This document shows, one piece after another, positions 7,632 through 16,790 of a stretch of DNA of 47,586 bases. The first letter of the stretch is position 1. Every line of letters begins with the position of its first letter. This stretch comes from Lentzea kentuckyensis. GTDB lineage: Bacteria; Actinomycetota; Actinomycetes; Mycobacteriales; Pseudonocardiaceae. The notes below the pieces were generated by a model. It saw only the letters and a program-made list of their open reading frames with translations, did not search any database and was not told the DNA's origin. The stretch covers positions 1 to 47,586 of the forward strand of contig NZ_MUYM01000020.1 in the NCBI RefSeq assembly GCF_002150765.1, in the 5' to 3' direction. Both the position numbers and the translations under genes were made by a program.

Positions 7632-8885
7632 ATGGGTGGGACACGGCGCTATCGACTTGCCGCCGGAGTGGGAGCCGCGGTGCTCGCGGCAGGAACCCTC
7701 ACGGCGTGCGGGTCGGGCGACGGCGGCATCACCGTCAACGTCTACAAGTATCCCCAGGAGAACTTCCAGGCCATCGTCGACAGCTGCAACGCGAAGGCCG
7801 GTGGGCGCTACAAAATCGTCTACAACAAGCTGCCGCGCGAGGCGGATGGTCAGCGCGAACAGATGGTGCGCAGACTCGCGGCAGAAGACGACAGCATGGA
7901 CGTGCTCGGGCTCGACGTCACGTGGACCGCGGAACTGGCGAAGGCCGGCTGGATCAGGGAGTTCACCGGCTCGGTCAAGTCGCAGGTGGAGAACGGCACG
8001 CTGAAGACGCCGCTCGACACGGCGACCTACGAGGGCAAGTTGTACGGAGCGCCGGACAACACGAACGTCCAGTTGCTCTGGTACCGATCGGATCTGGTGC
8101 CCACGCCGCCGAAGACGTGGGACGAGATGATCTCCATGGCCGAGGCGCTGGTGGCGGAAGGGAAGCCCGGCCGAATCGTGGGGCAGGGTAAGCAGTACGA
8201 GGGGCTCGTCGTGCTGTACAACACCCTGGTCAACTCCAACGGCGGCACCATCCTCGACGAGAACGGCACCAAGGCCGTCGTCGACGACAAGGCCGTGCAG
8301 GCGTTGGCGGCGTTGAAGAAGCTGGCCACGTCGAAGGCGATCGACCCGTCCTTCTCCAACGCGGCCGAGGACAACGCGCGGCTCGCCATGGAGGGTGGCA
8401 GCGCGGCGTTCGAGCTCAACTGGCCCTACGTCTACGCGGCGGCCCAGAAGAAGCCGGACTTCGCGAAGAACTTCAAGTGGGCGCCGTACCCCACGGTGAG
8501 CGGTGACGCCGCGAAGGTCACCGTCGGCGGGATCAACTACGCCGTCAGCAACTACACCGCGCACCCGGACCAGTCGTTCGACGCGGTGTTGTGCTTGCGC
8601 GGCGCGGAAAGCCAGAAGCTCGCCGCGCTCAAGGACGGTGTGCCGCCGACCATCGAGGCCGTCTACGACGAGCCCGAGATGGCCGAGGCGTACCCGATGC
8701 GCGACGACATCAAGGAGACGTTGAAGAACGCGAGTGTGCGGCCGCGCACGCCCGCGTACCAGAACGTCTCGACGGTCATCTCCACGATCCTGTCACCGCC
8801 CGCGAGCATCGACCCGCAGGCCACGGCGGACAGGCTGCGCAAGGAACTGCAGGACGCTCTCGACTCCAAGGGGGTGCTGCCGTGA
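7632..8885 (+). CDS. lpqY: Trehalose-type ABC transporter, substrate-binding lipoprotein
   Basis: 417 aa from ATG, GGAAGGAGG upstream. A lipoprotein signal peptide ends in LTAC with the modified Cys near residue 31, so the protein is anchored outside the membrane. The rest is an extracellular solute-binding protein of family 1 (sugar binders), with VWY-type hinge segments such as LYGAPDNTNVQLLWYRSDLV and FELNWPYVYAAAQ. The four-gene order binding protein, permease, permease, ATPase and the neighbours match mycobacterial lpqY-sugA-sugB-sugC, which imports trehalose. Trehalose as substrate here is therefore an inference from synteny. The stop overlaps the next start by 4 nt (GTGA). Confidence 0.85.
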   Translation: MGGTRRYRLAAGVGAAVLAAGTLTACGSGDGGITVNVYKYPQENFQAIVDSCNAKAGGRYKIVYNKLPREADGQREQMVRRLAAEDDSMDVLGLDVTWTAELAKAGWIREFTGSVKSQVENGTLKTPLDTATYEGKLYGAPDNTNVQLLWYRSDLVPTPPKTWDEMISMAEALVAEGKPGRIVGQGKQYEGLVVLYNTLVNSNGGTILDENGTKAVVDDKAVQALAALKKLATSKAIDPSFSNAAEDNARLAMEGGSAAFELNWPYVYAAAQKKPDFAKNFKWAPYPTVSGDAAKVTVGGINYAVSNYTAHPDQSFDAVLCLRGAESQKLAALKDGVPPTIEAVYDEPEMAEAYPMRDDIKETLKNASVRPRTPAYQNVSTVISTILSPPASIDPQATADRLRKELQDALDSKGVLP

Positions 8886-9841
8886 GCCAGACGACGACAG
8901 AAGGCACAGCGACGACCGAGACGTCACCGAAAACCGTTGCCCCGAAGAAGAAAGTCGCGCTGAGCGAGGGCAAGAAGGCCGAGCGCAGGCTCGGCTGGCT
9001 GCTCTGCGCGCCCGCCGCGATCACCATGATCGCGGTGACCGGCTGGCCGATCCTCTACTCGCTGCTGCTGTCGATGCAGCGGTTCGACCTGAAGTTCCCG
9101 GACCGCACCGAGTGGATCTGGTTCGACAACTACGTCACGGTGCTCAGCAGCCCGTACTGGTGGAACGCGGTCTGGGTGACGGTGCTGCTGACCGTCGTCA
9201 CGGTCGCCGTCGAACTGGTGCTGGGCATGGCACTCGCGCTGATCATGCACCGGGCACTGGTCGGTCGCGGCATCGTGCGCACGACGACGCTGATCCCGTA
9301 CGGCATCGTGACGGTCGTGGCCGCGTTCTCGTGGCGCTTCGCCTGGACACCCGGCACCGGCTACCTCTCGGAGGCGCTCGGCGGTGAGCCCGTGCTCACC
9401 GAGAAGATCCCGGCGCTGATGGTCGTGGGCCTCGCGGAGATCTGGAAGACCACGCCGTTCATGGCCCTGCTGCTGATGGCCGGGCTGGCGCTGGTGCCGG
9501 ACGACCTGCTCAAGGCCGCCGCGATGGACGGCGCGAGCGGGTGGCAGCGGTTCATCAAGATCACCGTGCCGATCATGAAGCCGGCGATCCTGGTGGCACT
9601 GCTGTTCCGCACGCTGGACGCGTTCCGCATCTTCGACAACCTGTTCGTGCTCACCGCGGGCTCGCAGGGCACGTCGTCGGTGTCGATGCTGACCTACAAC
9701 AACCTGATCAAGGGCTTGAACCTCGGTATCGGATCGACGATGTCGGTGCTGATCTTCATCATGGTGGCGATCATCGCGTTCGTGTTCATCAAGCTCTTCG
9801 GCACCGCTGCGCCCGGCAGCGACGACGGGGGGAAGCGCTGA
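8882..9841 (+). CDS. sugA: ABC sugar permease SugA
   Basis: 319 aa from a GTG that overlaps the lpqY stop. A charged, Thr/Lys-rich cytosolic N-terminus of about 45 residues precedes six membrane segments, beginning [27 protein letters not shown]. The permease EAA loop that docks on the ATPase is visible as [28 protein letters not shown]. It is a MalF/UgpA-type partner of SugB. Its stop shares one base with the sugB ATG, so translation is coupled. Confidence 0.88.
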   Translation: MSQTTTEGTATTETSPKTVAPKKKVALSEGKKAERRLGWLLCAPAAITMIAVTGWPILYSLLLSMQRFDLKFPDRTEWIWFDNYVTVLSSPYWWNAVWVTVLLTVVTVAVELVLGMALALIMHRALVGRGIVRTTTLIPYGIVTVVAAFSWRFAWTPGTGYLSEALGGEPVLTEKIPALMVVGLAEIWKTTPFMALLLMAGLALVPDDLLKAAAMDGASGWQRFIKITVPIMKPAILVALLFRTLDAFRIFDNLFVLTAGSQGTSSVSMLTYNNLIKGLNLGIGSTMSVLIFIMVAIIAFVFIKLFGTAAPGSDDGGKR

Positions 9842-10686
9842 TGGCCGGCATCGGAGGAGCGGACACCCCCGCCAAGAAGTGGGGCTGGGGCGTGCTCAAC
9901 GCGGTGGTCGTGATCTACGCGCTGTTCCCGGTGCTGTGGATCCTGTCGCTGTCGTTCAAGTCGTCCAAGACGTTGGCGGACGGCAACTTCATCCCACGCG
10001 AGTGGAGTCTGGAGAACTACCAGAACATCTTCTCGACGTCCGAGTTCACCAGGGCGTTGATCAACTCCATCGGCATCGCGATCATCGCGACCGCGATCGC
10101 CGTGGTGTTCGGCACGATGGCCGCGTACGCCATCGCCAGGCTGGACTTCCCCGGCAAGAACCTGCTGGTCGGCGTCTCACTGCTGATCGCGATGTTCCCG
10201 CAGGTCTCGCTGGTGTCCCCGTTGTTCGAGATCGAGCGCTCGATGGGGCTCTTCGACACGTGGCCCGGCCTGATCCTGCCGTACATCACGTTCGCGCTGC
10301 CGCTCGCGATCTACACCCTGTCGGCGTTCTTCCGCGAGATCCCCTGGGAGCTCGAGAAGGCGGCGAAGATGGACGGCGCGACGCCGGGGCAGGCGTTCCG
10401 GCGGGTCATCGCGCCGCTGGCCGCGCCGGGTGTGTTCACGACGGCGATCCTGGTGTTCATCTTCTGCTGGAACGACTTCCTGTTCGCGATCTCGCTCACC
10501 TCGACCGAGCAGTCGCGGACCGTGCCGGTGGCGCTGTCGTTCTTCACCGGCAGCTCGCAGTTCGAGGACCCGGCCGGGTCGATCGCGGCGGCGGCCGTCG
10601 TGATCACCATCCCGATCATCCTCTTCGTGTTGTTCTTCCAGCGCCGGATCGTCGCCGGCCTGACCTCCGGCGCCGTCAAGGGGTGA
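9841..10686 (+). CDS. sugB: ABC sugar permease SugB
   Basis: 281 aa. MalG-type permease with six membrane segments; the first is [19 protein letters not shown]. The EAA loop reads [27 protein letters not shown]. It forms the inner-membrane channel with SugA. The ATG follows directly from the sugA stop (TGATG), and the ATPase gene begins 8 nt downstream. Confidence 0.88.
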   Translation: MAGIGGADTPAKKWGWGVLNAVVVIYALFPVLWILSLSFKSSKTLADGNFIPREWSLENYQNIFSTSEFTRALINSIGIAIIATAIAVVFGTMAAYAIARLDFPGKNLLVGVSLLIAMFPQVSLVSPLFEIERSMGLFDTWPGLILPYITFALPLAIYTLSAFFREIPWELEKAAKMDGATPGQAFRRVIAPLAAPGVFTTAILVFIFCWNDFLFAISLTSTEQSRTVPVALSFFTGSSQFEDPAGSIAAAAVVITIPIILFVLFFQRRIVAGLTSGAVKG

Positions 10687-10694
10687 GTTGACCA

Positions 10695-11879
10695 ATGGCA
10701 GAGATCGTTCTGGACAAGGTGACCAAGAGGTACCCCGACGGCGCGCTGGCCGTGCAGGAGGTCAACCTGGAGATCGCCGACGGCGAGTTCATCATCCTGG
10801 TCGGACCGTCCGGCTGCGGGAAGTCCACCACCCTCAACATGATCGCGGGCCTGGAGGACATCACCGACGGCGAGCTGCGCATCGGCGGGCAGCGCGTCAA
10901 CGAGCGGGCGCCGAAGGACCGCGACATCGCGATGGTGTTCCAGTCCTACGCGCTCTACCCGCACATGACGGTGAAGGAGAACATGGCCTTCCCGTTGCGG
11001 CTGGCCAAGGTGGACAACGCCACGGTCGAGCGGAAGGTGGCCGAGGCGGCAGAAATCTTGGACCTCACCCAACATCTCGACCGCAAGCCGTCCAACCTGT
11101 CCGGTGGCCAGCGGCAGCGCGTGGCGATGGGCCGCGCGATCGTGCGCAGCCCCAAGGCGTTCCTCATGGACGAACCGCTGTCCAACCTGGACGCCAAGCT
11201 GCGCGTGCAGATGCGCACCTCGGTGTCGCGGCTGCAGAAGCAGCTCGGCACGACCACGGTGTACGTGACGCACGACCAGACCGAGGCGATGACCCTCGGC
11301 GACCGGGTCGTGGTCATGCGCGGCGGGGTCGTGCAGCAGATCGGCGCACCGCAGTTCCTCTACGACCAGCCGGCGAACCTGTTCGTCGCGGGGTTCATCG
11401 GCTCGCCGTCGATGAACTTCGTGCCGGCGACGCTGGAGAACGGCGCGCTGCGGTCGGTGCTCGGCGACGTGACGCTGACGGACCGGGTGCGGCAGCTGGT
11501 GGAGAGCGCCGACGCGCCCCGCGAGGTGATCATGGGCATCCGCCCGGAGCACTTCGAGGACGCCGCTCTGGTCGACGCGGCGGCGCTGTCGTCTGGCGGC
11601 AAGTTCACCTCGCAGGTGGACGTGCTGGAGTCGATGGGGTCGGACAAGTACGCCTACTTCAACCTCACCGGCGAGCAGGCGGCCTCGGCCGAGCTGCAGG
11701 AGCTCGCGGCGGACGCGGGAGCGGACGACGTGCCGGGTGACGGCATCTCGCTCGTGACGCGGCTGTCGTCGGCGTCCGGCGCGGTGGAGGGAGCCTCGGC
11801 GGACATCTGGTTCGACGCGGACAAGGTACAGGTCTTCGACCCGTCCAACGGCAGGAACCTGACCTACACGGAACGGTGA
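10695..11879 (+). CDS. sugC: ABC transporter ATPase SugC
   Basis: 394 aa, the length of MalK/MsiK/UgpC-type ATPases that carry a C-terminal TOBE/OB regulatory domain. Walker [10 protein letters not shown] is at residues 37-45, the Q-loop in [14 protein letters not shown], the signature LSGGQRQR near 135, Walker [12 protein letters not shown] and the switch His in [10 protein letters not shown]. The C-terminal third has the usual [10 protein letters not shown] and GIRPEHFED phrases. It powers sugar import by SugA-SugB. A strong terminator follows, making this the last gene of the operon. Confidence 0.92.
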   Translation: MAEIVLDKVTKRYPDGALAVQEVNLEIADGEFIILVGPSGCGKSTTLNMIAGLEDITDGELRIGGQRVNERAPKDRDIAMVFQSYALYPHMTVKENMAFPLRLAKVDNATVERKVAEAAEILDLTQHLDRKPSNLSGGQRQRVAMGRAIVRSPKAFLMDEPLSNLDAKLRVQMRTSVSRLQKQLGTTTVYVTHDQTEAMTLGDRVVVMRGGVVQQIGAPQFLYDQPANLFVAGFIGSPSMNFVPATLENGALRSVLGDVTLTDRVRQLVESADAPREVIMGIRPEHFEDAALVDAAALSSGGKFTSQVDVLESMGSDKYAYFNLTGEQAASAELQELAADAGADDVPGDGISLVTRLSSASGAVEGASADIWFDADKVQVFDPSNGRNLTYTER

Positions 11880-11893
11880 ATTCTCGTTTTTCC

Positions 11894-11927
11894 GGCCGCC
11901 TTCCCCGCACGGGAAGGCGGCCTCTTT
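11894..11927 (+). terminator. Rho-independent terminator of the lpqY-sugABC operon
   Basis: A 12-bp perfect stem, GGCCGCCTTCCC with GGGAAGGCGGCC, around a 5-nt loop (11906-11910) is followed by TCTTTTT. Confidence 0.93.
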
Positions 11928-12149
11928 TTGTCACTCGTTCGGGTTAGGTCCAAGGCCCTTGGTCCGGACGGGCTGATTAGTCGGGGCCAACTGCCGGACC
12001 GAACTCGAGGAGCCATTGGGCGCTCGGCAGCGACATCTCATCGAAACATGTTCTACGCCGCTTCGGTTAGTCAGCACGCTTGTCGAAGGCGGGTACAGGA
12101 CCAACAGGGGGGTTCCGGGGAACCGCCGCTGAGTGAAAGAGAGCGTGCA

Positions 12150-13037
12150 ATGGGGATCCTGGACGGAAAAGCGGTCGTCATCACGGGGGCAGGTCGAGGG
12201 CTGGGTGAGGCCTACGCCATGCACGCCGCCCTCGCGGGCGCCTCGGTGGTGGTCAACGACAACGACGGTGACCTGGCAGAACGGGTCGCGGAGCACATCC
12301 GCGGCTACGGCGGCAGGGCCGTCGCCTCGAACCACACGGTCGCCGACCCGAGCGAGGCAGCCAAGATCGTCGACCTGTGCGTCGACGAATTCGGCCGGGT
12401 CGACGGTCTGGTGAACAACGCCGGACTGAACTACGAGACCGCGCCGTGGGAGGACGACCCCGAGACGATCAAGCACGTCGTCGAGGTGAACGTCCTGGGC
12501 GTCATCTACGTCGGAATCGCCGCGATGAGGGCGATGAGGGTGTCCGGTGGCGGCTCGATCATCAACATTTCCTCCGGCGCCTCCTTCGGCCAGCGCAAAC
12601 TCGCCACCTATTCGGCGACCAAGGGCGCGGTGGCGTCGCTGAGCTACTCGTGGGCTCTCGACCTGGAGTCGGAAGGCATCCGCGTGAACGCCGTGTGCCC
12701 GGTCGCGCACACGCGGATGGTGTGGAAGTCGGAACGCTCGCTGCGCGCCATTCCGGCGGACCGCACGCCGGGCAAGGTGGCGCCGCTGGTGCTGTTCCTG
12801 CTGTCCGACCGCGCCGAGGGCATCACCGGCCAGGTCATCCGCTGCAACGGCCGTCAGCTCCACATCGTGGGGCAGCCGTACTTCAAGCAACCGATCCTGG
12901 AGAGCGACAACTGGGACACCGCTTCGGTGGAGCGGGCGTTCACGGGCGTGCTGCAGGCCCACCTCGAACCGTACGGGTTGGAGAAGAGGATGCCTCCCCG
13001 GCTCCGTGCGCTGGTGGAGCCTTCGCAGACCGCCTAG
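12150..13037 (+). CDS. Short-chain dehydrogenase/reductase
   Basis: 295 aa from ATG with a purine-rich GAAAGAGAG upstream. Classical SDR marks are the cofactor loop TGAGRGLG, VNNAGLN, the catalytic Ser in INISSGAS and YSATK with the catalytic Tyr and Lys. The C-terminal part (GQVIRCNGRQLHIVGQP...) resembles SDRs acting on multi-ring or acyl substrates. The acidic residues after the second strand (NDNDGD) suggest NAD(H) preference; this is inference. The 270-bp upstream gap contains short dyads (CCAAGG-C-CCTTGG near 11949, GGTTCC-GG-GGAACC near 12112) but no clear promoter. The gene stops 4 nt before the AbiE palindrome. Confidence 0.88.
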   Translation: MGILDGKAVVITGAGRGLGEAYAMHAALAGASVVVNDNDGDLAERVAEHIRGYGGRAVASNHTVADPSEAAKIVDLCVDEFGRVDGLVNNAGLNYETAPWEDDPETIKHVVEVNVLGVIYVGIAAMRAMRVSGGGSIINISSGASFGQRKLATYSATKGAVASLSYSWALDLESEGIRVNAVCPVAHTRMVWKSERSLRAIPADRTPGKVAPLVLFLLSDRAEGITGQVIRCNGRQLHIVGQPYFKQPILESDNWDTASVERAFTGVLQAHLEPYGLEKRMPPRLRALVEPSQTA

Positions 13038-13041
13038 GTCG

Positions 13042-13092
13042 ATGGACAAAAGTGTTGCCACCCGACCGTCGGGTGGCGACACTTTTGTCCAT
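13042..13092 (+). promoter_or_regulatory. 51-bp palindrome holding the abiE promoter and start codon
   Basis: Two 25-nt arms (13042-13066 and 13068-13092) around a single C are reverse complements with only one difference, a T facing a G. Inside lies a good promoter: TTGCCA (13055-13060), 17-nt spacer, GACACT (13078-13083). Its predicted start is the A of the AbiEi ATG, 7 nt on, so the message would be leaderless. AbiEi proteins are known to repress their own operon by binding inverted repeats, so this is very likely the operator. Confidence 0.8.
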
Positions 13093-13672
13093 GACCGGCA
13101 CACTCGCGACCACGTTCACCACGGCAGAGGCGCTCGGCAGCGGCATGCACCGCCGCGAGCTCTACGGCCTGCGAGACGACGGCACGCTGATCGAGTTGTC
13201 CCGCGGCGTGTTCCGCTGGGCGGATGCCCCGGTGCCGACGTTCCCGGACCTGCTCGCCGTGTCCAGGCGGGTGCCGATCGCTGTCGTGTGCTGTGTGTCG
13301 GCGGCGGCGGTGTACGACCTGACCGACGAGATACCCGTCGCTGTCCAGTTCGCGGTGCCACGCAGGCATCGGCCGCCGCAGATCGACTATCCGCCGACCG
13401 AGGTGTTCCGCTTCACCGCTGAGAAGTTCGAGCTGGGGCTGTCCTCGGTGGAGGCCGCACCAGGCGAGATGGTTCGTGTCTACAACCGGGAAAGGACAGT
13501 TGCCGATCTCATGCGGTTGAGGAACAGGCTGGGGGAACCGCTCGCGCTGTCGGCTCTGCGGCGATACCTGCGCAGCCGGGAGGCACGACCACGTGATCTG
13601 CTGGTGGTGGCTCGGGAGCTCAACATCCTCGGCCCCGTGCGTGCCGCGATGGACGCGGTGACGGCCGAGTGA
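13091..13672 (+). CDS. abiEi: Type IV toxin-antitoxin system antitoxin, AbiEi family
   Basis: 193 aa. The N-terminal ~75 residues form a winged-helix region (TFTTAEALGSGMHRRELYGLRDDGTLIELSRGVFRW), the usual AbiEi DNA-binding domain. The remainder is the antitoxin domain, with an ISAAAVYDLT-like stretch and ERTVADLMRLRNRLGEPLALSALRRYL, a region recurrent in this family. It should neutralise the toxin indirectly and repress the operon. The ATG has no ribosome site, but it is the predicted transcription start, so leaderless translation explains this. Its stop overlaps the toxin start as GTGA. Confidence 0.88.
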   Translation: MTGTLATTFTTAEALGSGMHRRELYGLRDDGTLIELSRGVFRWADAPVPTFPDLLAVSRRVPIAVVCCVSAAAVYDLTDEIPVAVQFAVPRRHRPPQIDYPPTEVFRFTAEKFELGLSSVEAAPGEMVRVYNRERTVADLMRLRNRLGEPLALSALRRYLRSREARPRDLLVVARELNILGPVRAAMDAVTAE

Positions 13673-14571
13673 CCCGACCGATGAAGGACACCCCGGCGGG
13701 GCGTGCGTACCTGGATCTTCAGAACAGGGCTCGCCGGGACAAGCGGTCCACCCAGGAACTGCTGACGTTGTACGTGCTGGAGCGCTGGCTCGCTCGCCTC
13801 GCCGAGTCACGGCACGCCAGCGAGTTCGTCCTCAAGGGAGGTGTGCTGCTCGCGGTGTTCGAGGCGCGTCGTCCTACTACCGACGCCGACCTGCTTGCCA
13901 GGAACATCTCCAACGACGAGGCGTCGGTCGTCGCGCGGGTGATCGAGATCGCCGAGGGGGTGCAGGATCCCGACGACGGCGTCCGCTTCCTGACCGGCAC
14001 CGCGGTCGCGAGGACGATTCGTGACGACGACCTGTACTCCGGTGTCAGGGTCGGCATGGACTGCGAACTGTCGACGGCGAAGGTGAAGCTGTGGCTCGAC
14101 GTGAACTTCGGTGATCCGATCACGCCGGCGCCCCGTGTTCTCGAGCTGCCCTCGCAACGGCCCGGGGTTCCGGGTGTACCAGTGCTCGGCTATCCGGTTG
14201 AAACGGTGCTGGCCGAGAAGTCGAGCACGGCGATCGCGCTCGGTGACACGAGCACCCGAGTGCGCGACTACGTGGATCTCTACACCCTGACAGGGCGGCA
14301 GGCGTTGTCGTACGAGTCGGTTCGTGCCGCCCTGGACGCGACGACGAGCCATCGCGGTGTCGAACTCCAACCGCTTTCCGTGGTCCTCGGAGAGTTCGTG
14401 TCGTTGCGGGAGAACGCCTACCGCGCGTTCAAGCGGCGGCTTGGTGTGGACGGCGTGCATCTGCCCGATCGCTTCGGGGAGGTCGTCGCCGCTGTGATCG
14501 AGTTCGTGGACCCGCTGGCCGGTGGGGAAGCCCGGGACGTCTGGGATCCGGACGCCCGGAAGTGGCTGTGA
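13669..14571 (+). CDS. abiEii: Type IV toxin, AbiEii nucleotidyltransferase
   Basis: 300 aa. The DNA-polymerase-beta-like nucleotidyltransferase motifs are intact. These are KGGVLLAVFEARRPTTDADLL (the GG plus DxD metal site), the third acidic residue in KLWLDVNFGD, the Lys of AEKSSTAIAL and the Asp of RVRDYVDLYTL. AbiEii enzymes block growth by modifying RNA, with tRNA as target in studied cases, and some act as abortive infection systems against phage. The start is GTG at 13669 (4-nt overlap with the antitoxin); an in-frame ATG at 13681 is possible. It ends 4 nt before a convergent gene. Confidence 0.9.
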   Translation: MTRPMKDTPAGRAYLDLQNRARRDKRSTQELLTLYVLERWLARLAESRHASEFVLKGGVLLAVFEARRPTTDADLLARNISNDEASVVARVIEIAEGVQDPDDGVRFLTGTAVARTIRDDDLYSGVRVGMDCELSTAKVKLWLDVNFGDPITPAPRVLELPSQRPGVPGVPVLGYPVETVLAEKSSTAIALGDTSTRVRDYVDLYTLTGRQALSYESVRAALDATTSHRGVELQPLSVVLGEFVSLRENAYRAFKRRLGVDGVHLPDRFGEVVAAVIEFVDPLAGGEARDVWDPDARKWL

Positions 14572-14575
14572 GCCT

Positions 14576-15076
14576 TCACTTCCAGGCCGGGTACGCCGGT
14601 GCGACCTCGGCGTAGCGCTCGCTCCAGTTCGGCGGTTCCTCGCCGTCGAGGTGCGCTTGCAGGCGGTCGAGGAACGCGTGCGTGCCGGGGACGAAGCCGA
14701 GTGCGTTGCGTTCGGACAGCCCGGTGTGGGTGAAGGTCAGCAGGGTCGCGTCGCCGTCGGACTCGAGCTCGTAGCGGACCACGCTGTCCTCGACGATTCG
14801 TTGCCGCCACTCGTGTTCGAAGACCGCGCGGCCGTCCTGCGGTGGCTGCCAGGTGAGGACGCGGCCCGTGACGCGCTTGGCCTCCGGCGGGGCGGGCGGG
14901 TCCTCCGGCTCGATGACGATGGTGTCGTCCTCGATGTGCGTGGTGCCGAGCCAGGCCTTGCGTTCGGCCGGGTCGGTGATCGCGGCCCAGACGTCGGCGA
15001 TCGGGAACGGCAGCCTGCGTTCGAACGTGAGGGTCGCGTGGGTGTCGGTGCGGGTCACGGTGCCGAGGTCGTTCAT
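14576..15076 (-). CDS. SRPBCC/AHSA1-type ligand-binding protein
   Basis: 166 aa. The sequence opens with a strand-loop pattern LTFERRLPFPIADVWAAITDPAERKAWLG, the hallmark of START-like AHSA1 proteins, which form a hydrophobic ligand cavity. The later TLLTFTHTGLSERN and FLDRLQAHLDG also fit. The ATG overlaps the stop of the ArsR-type gene (ATGA), the common ArsR-SRPBCC pairing where the small protein is co-expressed with its regulator. Ligand unknown. Confidence 0.9.
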   Translation of the reverse strand: MNDLGTVTRTDTHATLTFERRLPFPIADVWAAITDPAERKAWLGTTHIEDDTIVIEPEDPPAPPEAKRVTGRVLTWQPPQDGRAVFEHEWRQRIVEDSVVRYELESDGDATLLTFTHTGLSERNALGFVPGTHAFLDRLQAHLDGEEPPNWSERYAEVAPAYPAWK

Positions 15077-15375
15077 CGATTCTCCAGGTGCTGTTCGAGG
15101 GCTGCCAGGTGGTCGCGCCAGAAGCGGCGGTACGGGGTGATCCAGTCGTCGATGCGTTGCAGGCCATCGGGTTTCAACGCGTAGATGCGACGCTGGCCGT
15201 CGGGTCGCACCTCGACCAGGCCGACCTCGCGCAGGATCCGGAGGTGGCGGGACACGGCGGGCTGGGTCAGCGTCGGCAGGCTGCCGACGAGTTCGCCCGC
15301 GGTGTGTTCGCGTTCGGCGAGCAGCTTGATGAGGTGCCGGCGGTTCGGCTCGGCCACTGCCTCGAAGACATCCAC
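15073..15375 (-). CDS. ArsR-family winged-helix repressor
   Basis: 100 aa, one wHTH domain: AEPNRRHLIKLLAEREHTAGELVGSLPTLTQPAVSRHLRILREVGLVEVRPDGQRRIY. It has no metal-binding CxC motif, so it belongs to the non-metal ArsR group usually paired with SRPBCC proteins. The GTG start lies 7 nt after a TATACA -10 box, so the message is probably leaderless. It probably represses this two-gene operon by binding the AT-rich promoter. Confidence 0.92.
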   Translation of the reverse strand: MDVFEAVAEPNRRHLIKLLAEREHTAGELVGSLPTLTQPAVSRHLRILREVGLVEVRPDGQRRIYALKPDGLQRIDDWITPYRRFWRDHLAALEQHLENR

Positions 15376-15382
15376 GGGTAGT

Positions 15383-15411
15383 TGTATAACTTAATGCGTA
15401 TATAAGCGCAA
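15383..15411 (-). promoter_or_regulatory. Promoter and likely operator of the arsR-SRPBCC operon
   Basis: On the minus strand TTGCGC (15411-15406), a 17-nt spacer and TATACA (15388-15383) precede the GTG by 7 nt. The spacer is strikingly AT-rich for this genome and contains several TATA/TTAA steps that make a loose dyad, the usual form of an ArsR site. Confidence 0.65.
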
Positions 15412-15494
15412 GGATATACGGCGTTCTGGTGATGTTTGTGCACGTCACACGGATGGCTGCGGAAATTGTCAGACCCTCCTGTCACCATCGGGAC

Positions 15495-16487
15495 ATGGCT
15501 GAGCGCAAACCCAGAGTCACCGACTGGCGACTCGTCGTGCAGTCCCGGTTGGACCGGGTCCGCGCGGATCTGGCCGCGCTCGGACCGTCGGATCCGGTCG
15601 ATCCCGAGGGCGACGTGTGGCGTCGCACCGCCGAGGAGCAGGCGGCGGTGGTGGACGCGATGCTGAGCGACCGGGAGCCGTGGTGGCGGATGCTGCCGTC
15701 GTGGTGGTCGGGCTGGTACATCGAACGGGCCTGGCGCGCCCTGCACGAGGCCGAGGTGGCGGCGATCTCGGCGGAGCGCGGGTTCCTCGGGCGGTTGCCG
15801 GGGCTGCAGGCGCGGGTGGGGCAGTACCTCGATGAGGACGATCCCCGCCGCCGGGCGCTGGAAGCGTTGCGGCCGGGGGAGTTCACGCCGGCGGTCGAGC
15901 GCGCGATCGTGGTGGACGCGCTGCGGGCGGCGTACGACAACTCGGACTTCGCGCACGCCGGCTCCCGCGCGTTGCGCAACAAGCTGATCGCGGCGTCGCT
16001 GGTGCTGTTCGTGATCAACACGGTCCTGGGCGTCGTCGGCATCGTGAAGCCGGGCATCATCCCGCTGTGCGTCGACCCGAAGGAGAACGCGCTGCCGACG
16101 GTGTGTCCCGGCGGCACGGCCAAGGCGTCCGGTGTGGACGTGTGGCTGGTGCAGGTGCTCGGTTCGTTCGGCGCGGTGCTGGCGGCCGTGGTCCTGCTCT
16201 TACGCCGCCGGCCATCGCTCTCGCCGTACGTGATGATCGGCTACCAGGCGCTGATCAAGATCATGCTCGGTGCGGCACTGGCGGTGGTCGGGATCCTCGC
16301 GCTGGGAGCCGGTGTCACGAGCGGGCTGATCGGGATACCCTCGGCGGCGGCTTTGCTGCTGTGGGCGGTCATTTTCGGGTACGCGCAACAGATCGGAACT
16401 CGCTTGCTGGACAAGTACACCGACGAGGTGCTGGACCAGGCCCGCCCGCTGCCCGACGCGGACAGCCCGAGGGTGGCGCCGCGATGA
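15495..16487 (+). CDS. Unrecognised membrane protein, 330 aa
   Basis: No family recognised. The N-terminal ~160 residues are soluble, helical and charged, with a Trp-rich patch (PWWRMLPSWWSGWYIERAW). Four predicted membrane segments follow (near residues 163-184, 215-236, 249-272 and 275-298). The loop between the first two contains two Cys, in IPLCVDPKENALPTVCPGG, possibly a disulfide outside the cell. It is the first gene of a two-gene unit, the next start overlapping its stop (ATGA). The start ATG is 15495; the upstream sequence has no strong ribosome site. Confidence 0.75.
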   Translation: MAERKPRVTDWRLVVQSRLDRVRADLAALGPSDPVDPEGDVWRRTAEEQAAVVDAMLSDREPWWRMLPSWWSGWYIERAWRALHEAEVAAISAERGFLGRLPGLQARVGQYLDEDDPRRRALEALRPGEFTPAVERAIVVDALRAAYDNSDFAHAGSRALRNKLIAASLVLFVINTVLGVVGIVKPGIIPLCVDPKENALPTVCPGGTAKASGVDVWLVQVLGSFGAVLAAVVLLLRRRPSLSPYVMIGYQALIKIMLGAALAVVGILALGAGVTSGLIGIPSAAALLLWAVIFGYAQQIGTRLLDKYTDEVLDQARPLPDADSPRVAPR

Positions 16488-16765
16488 ACGTCATCACGGA
16501 CCGGGTCGCCGCGCGGGTGCGCCGGGACTTCCGCGGCGACCAGGTCGACGAGGTGCTGGGCTGGCTCGCCGGTGCGTGGCCCGACAACCAGGACGTCGAA
16601 CGGGTGCTGGCCGCGGTGGTACTGGCTGCCGCCGGTGACGTGTCGGTTGTGCGGCAGCAGGTTCGTGAGCTGCGGGTGGACTGGCGCGACGTGCTGCTGA
16701 ACGGTGGCCTCGGGCACGGGGACTGGCCAGAGGTGCTCGACCGCGAGTTCGGCCCCGCCGGCTGA
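16484..16765 (+). CDS. Unrecognised 93-aa protein coupled to the membrane protein
   Basis: Small soluble protein, MNVITDRVAARVRRDF..., helical, with a central LAAVVLAAAGDVSVVRQQVRELRVDWRDVLLNGGLGHGDWPEVL. The form is like short helical adaptor proteins; no family assigned. The 4-nt overlap with the membrane protein gene predicts equal production and a shared task. Confidence 0.7.
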   Translation: MNVITDRVAARVRRDFRGDQVDEVLGWLAGAWPDNQDVERVLAAVVLAAAGDVSVVRQQVRELRVDWRDVLLNGGLGHGDWPEVLDREFGPAG

Positions 16766-16790
16766 CCCGATCCTTGTTCGCCCGGCTCGG

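Noticed and set aside
13042..13092. AbiE palindrome as a transcription terminator of the SDR gene
   Set aside because: No T-run after the stem and the promoter lies inside it; an operator is a better explanation.
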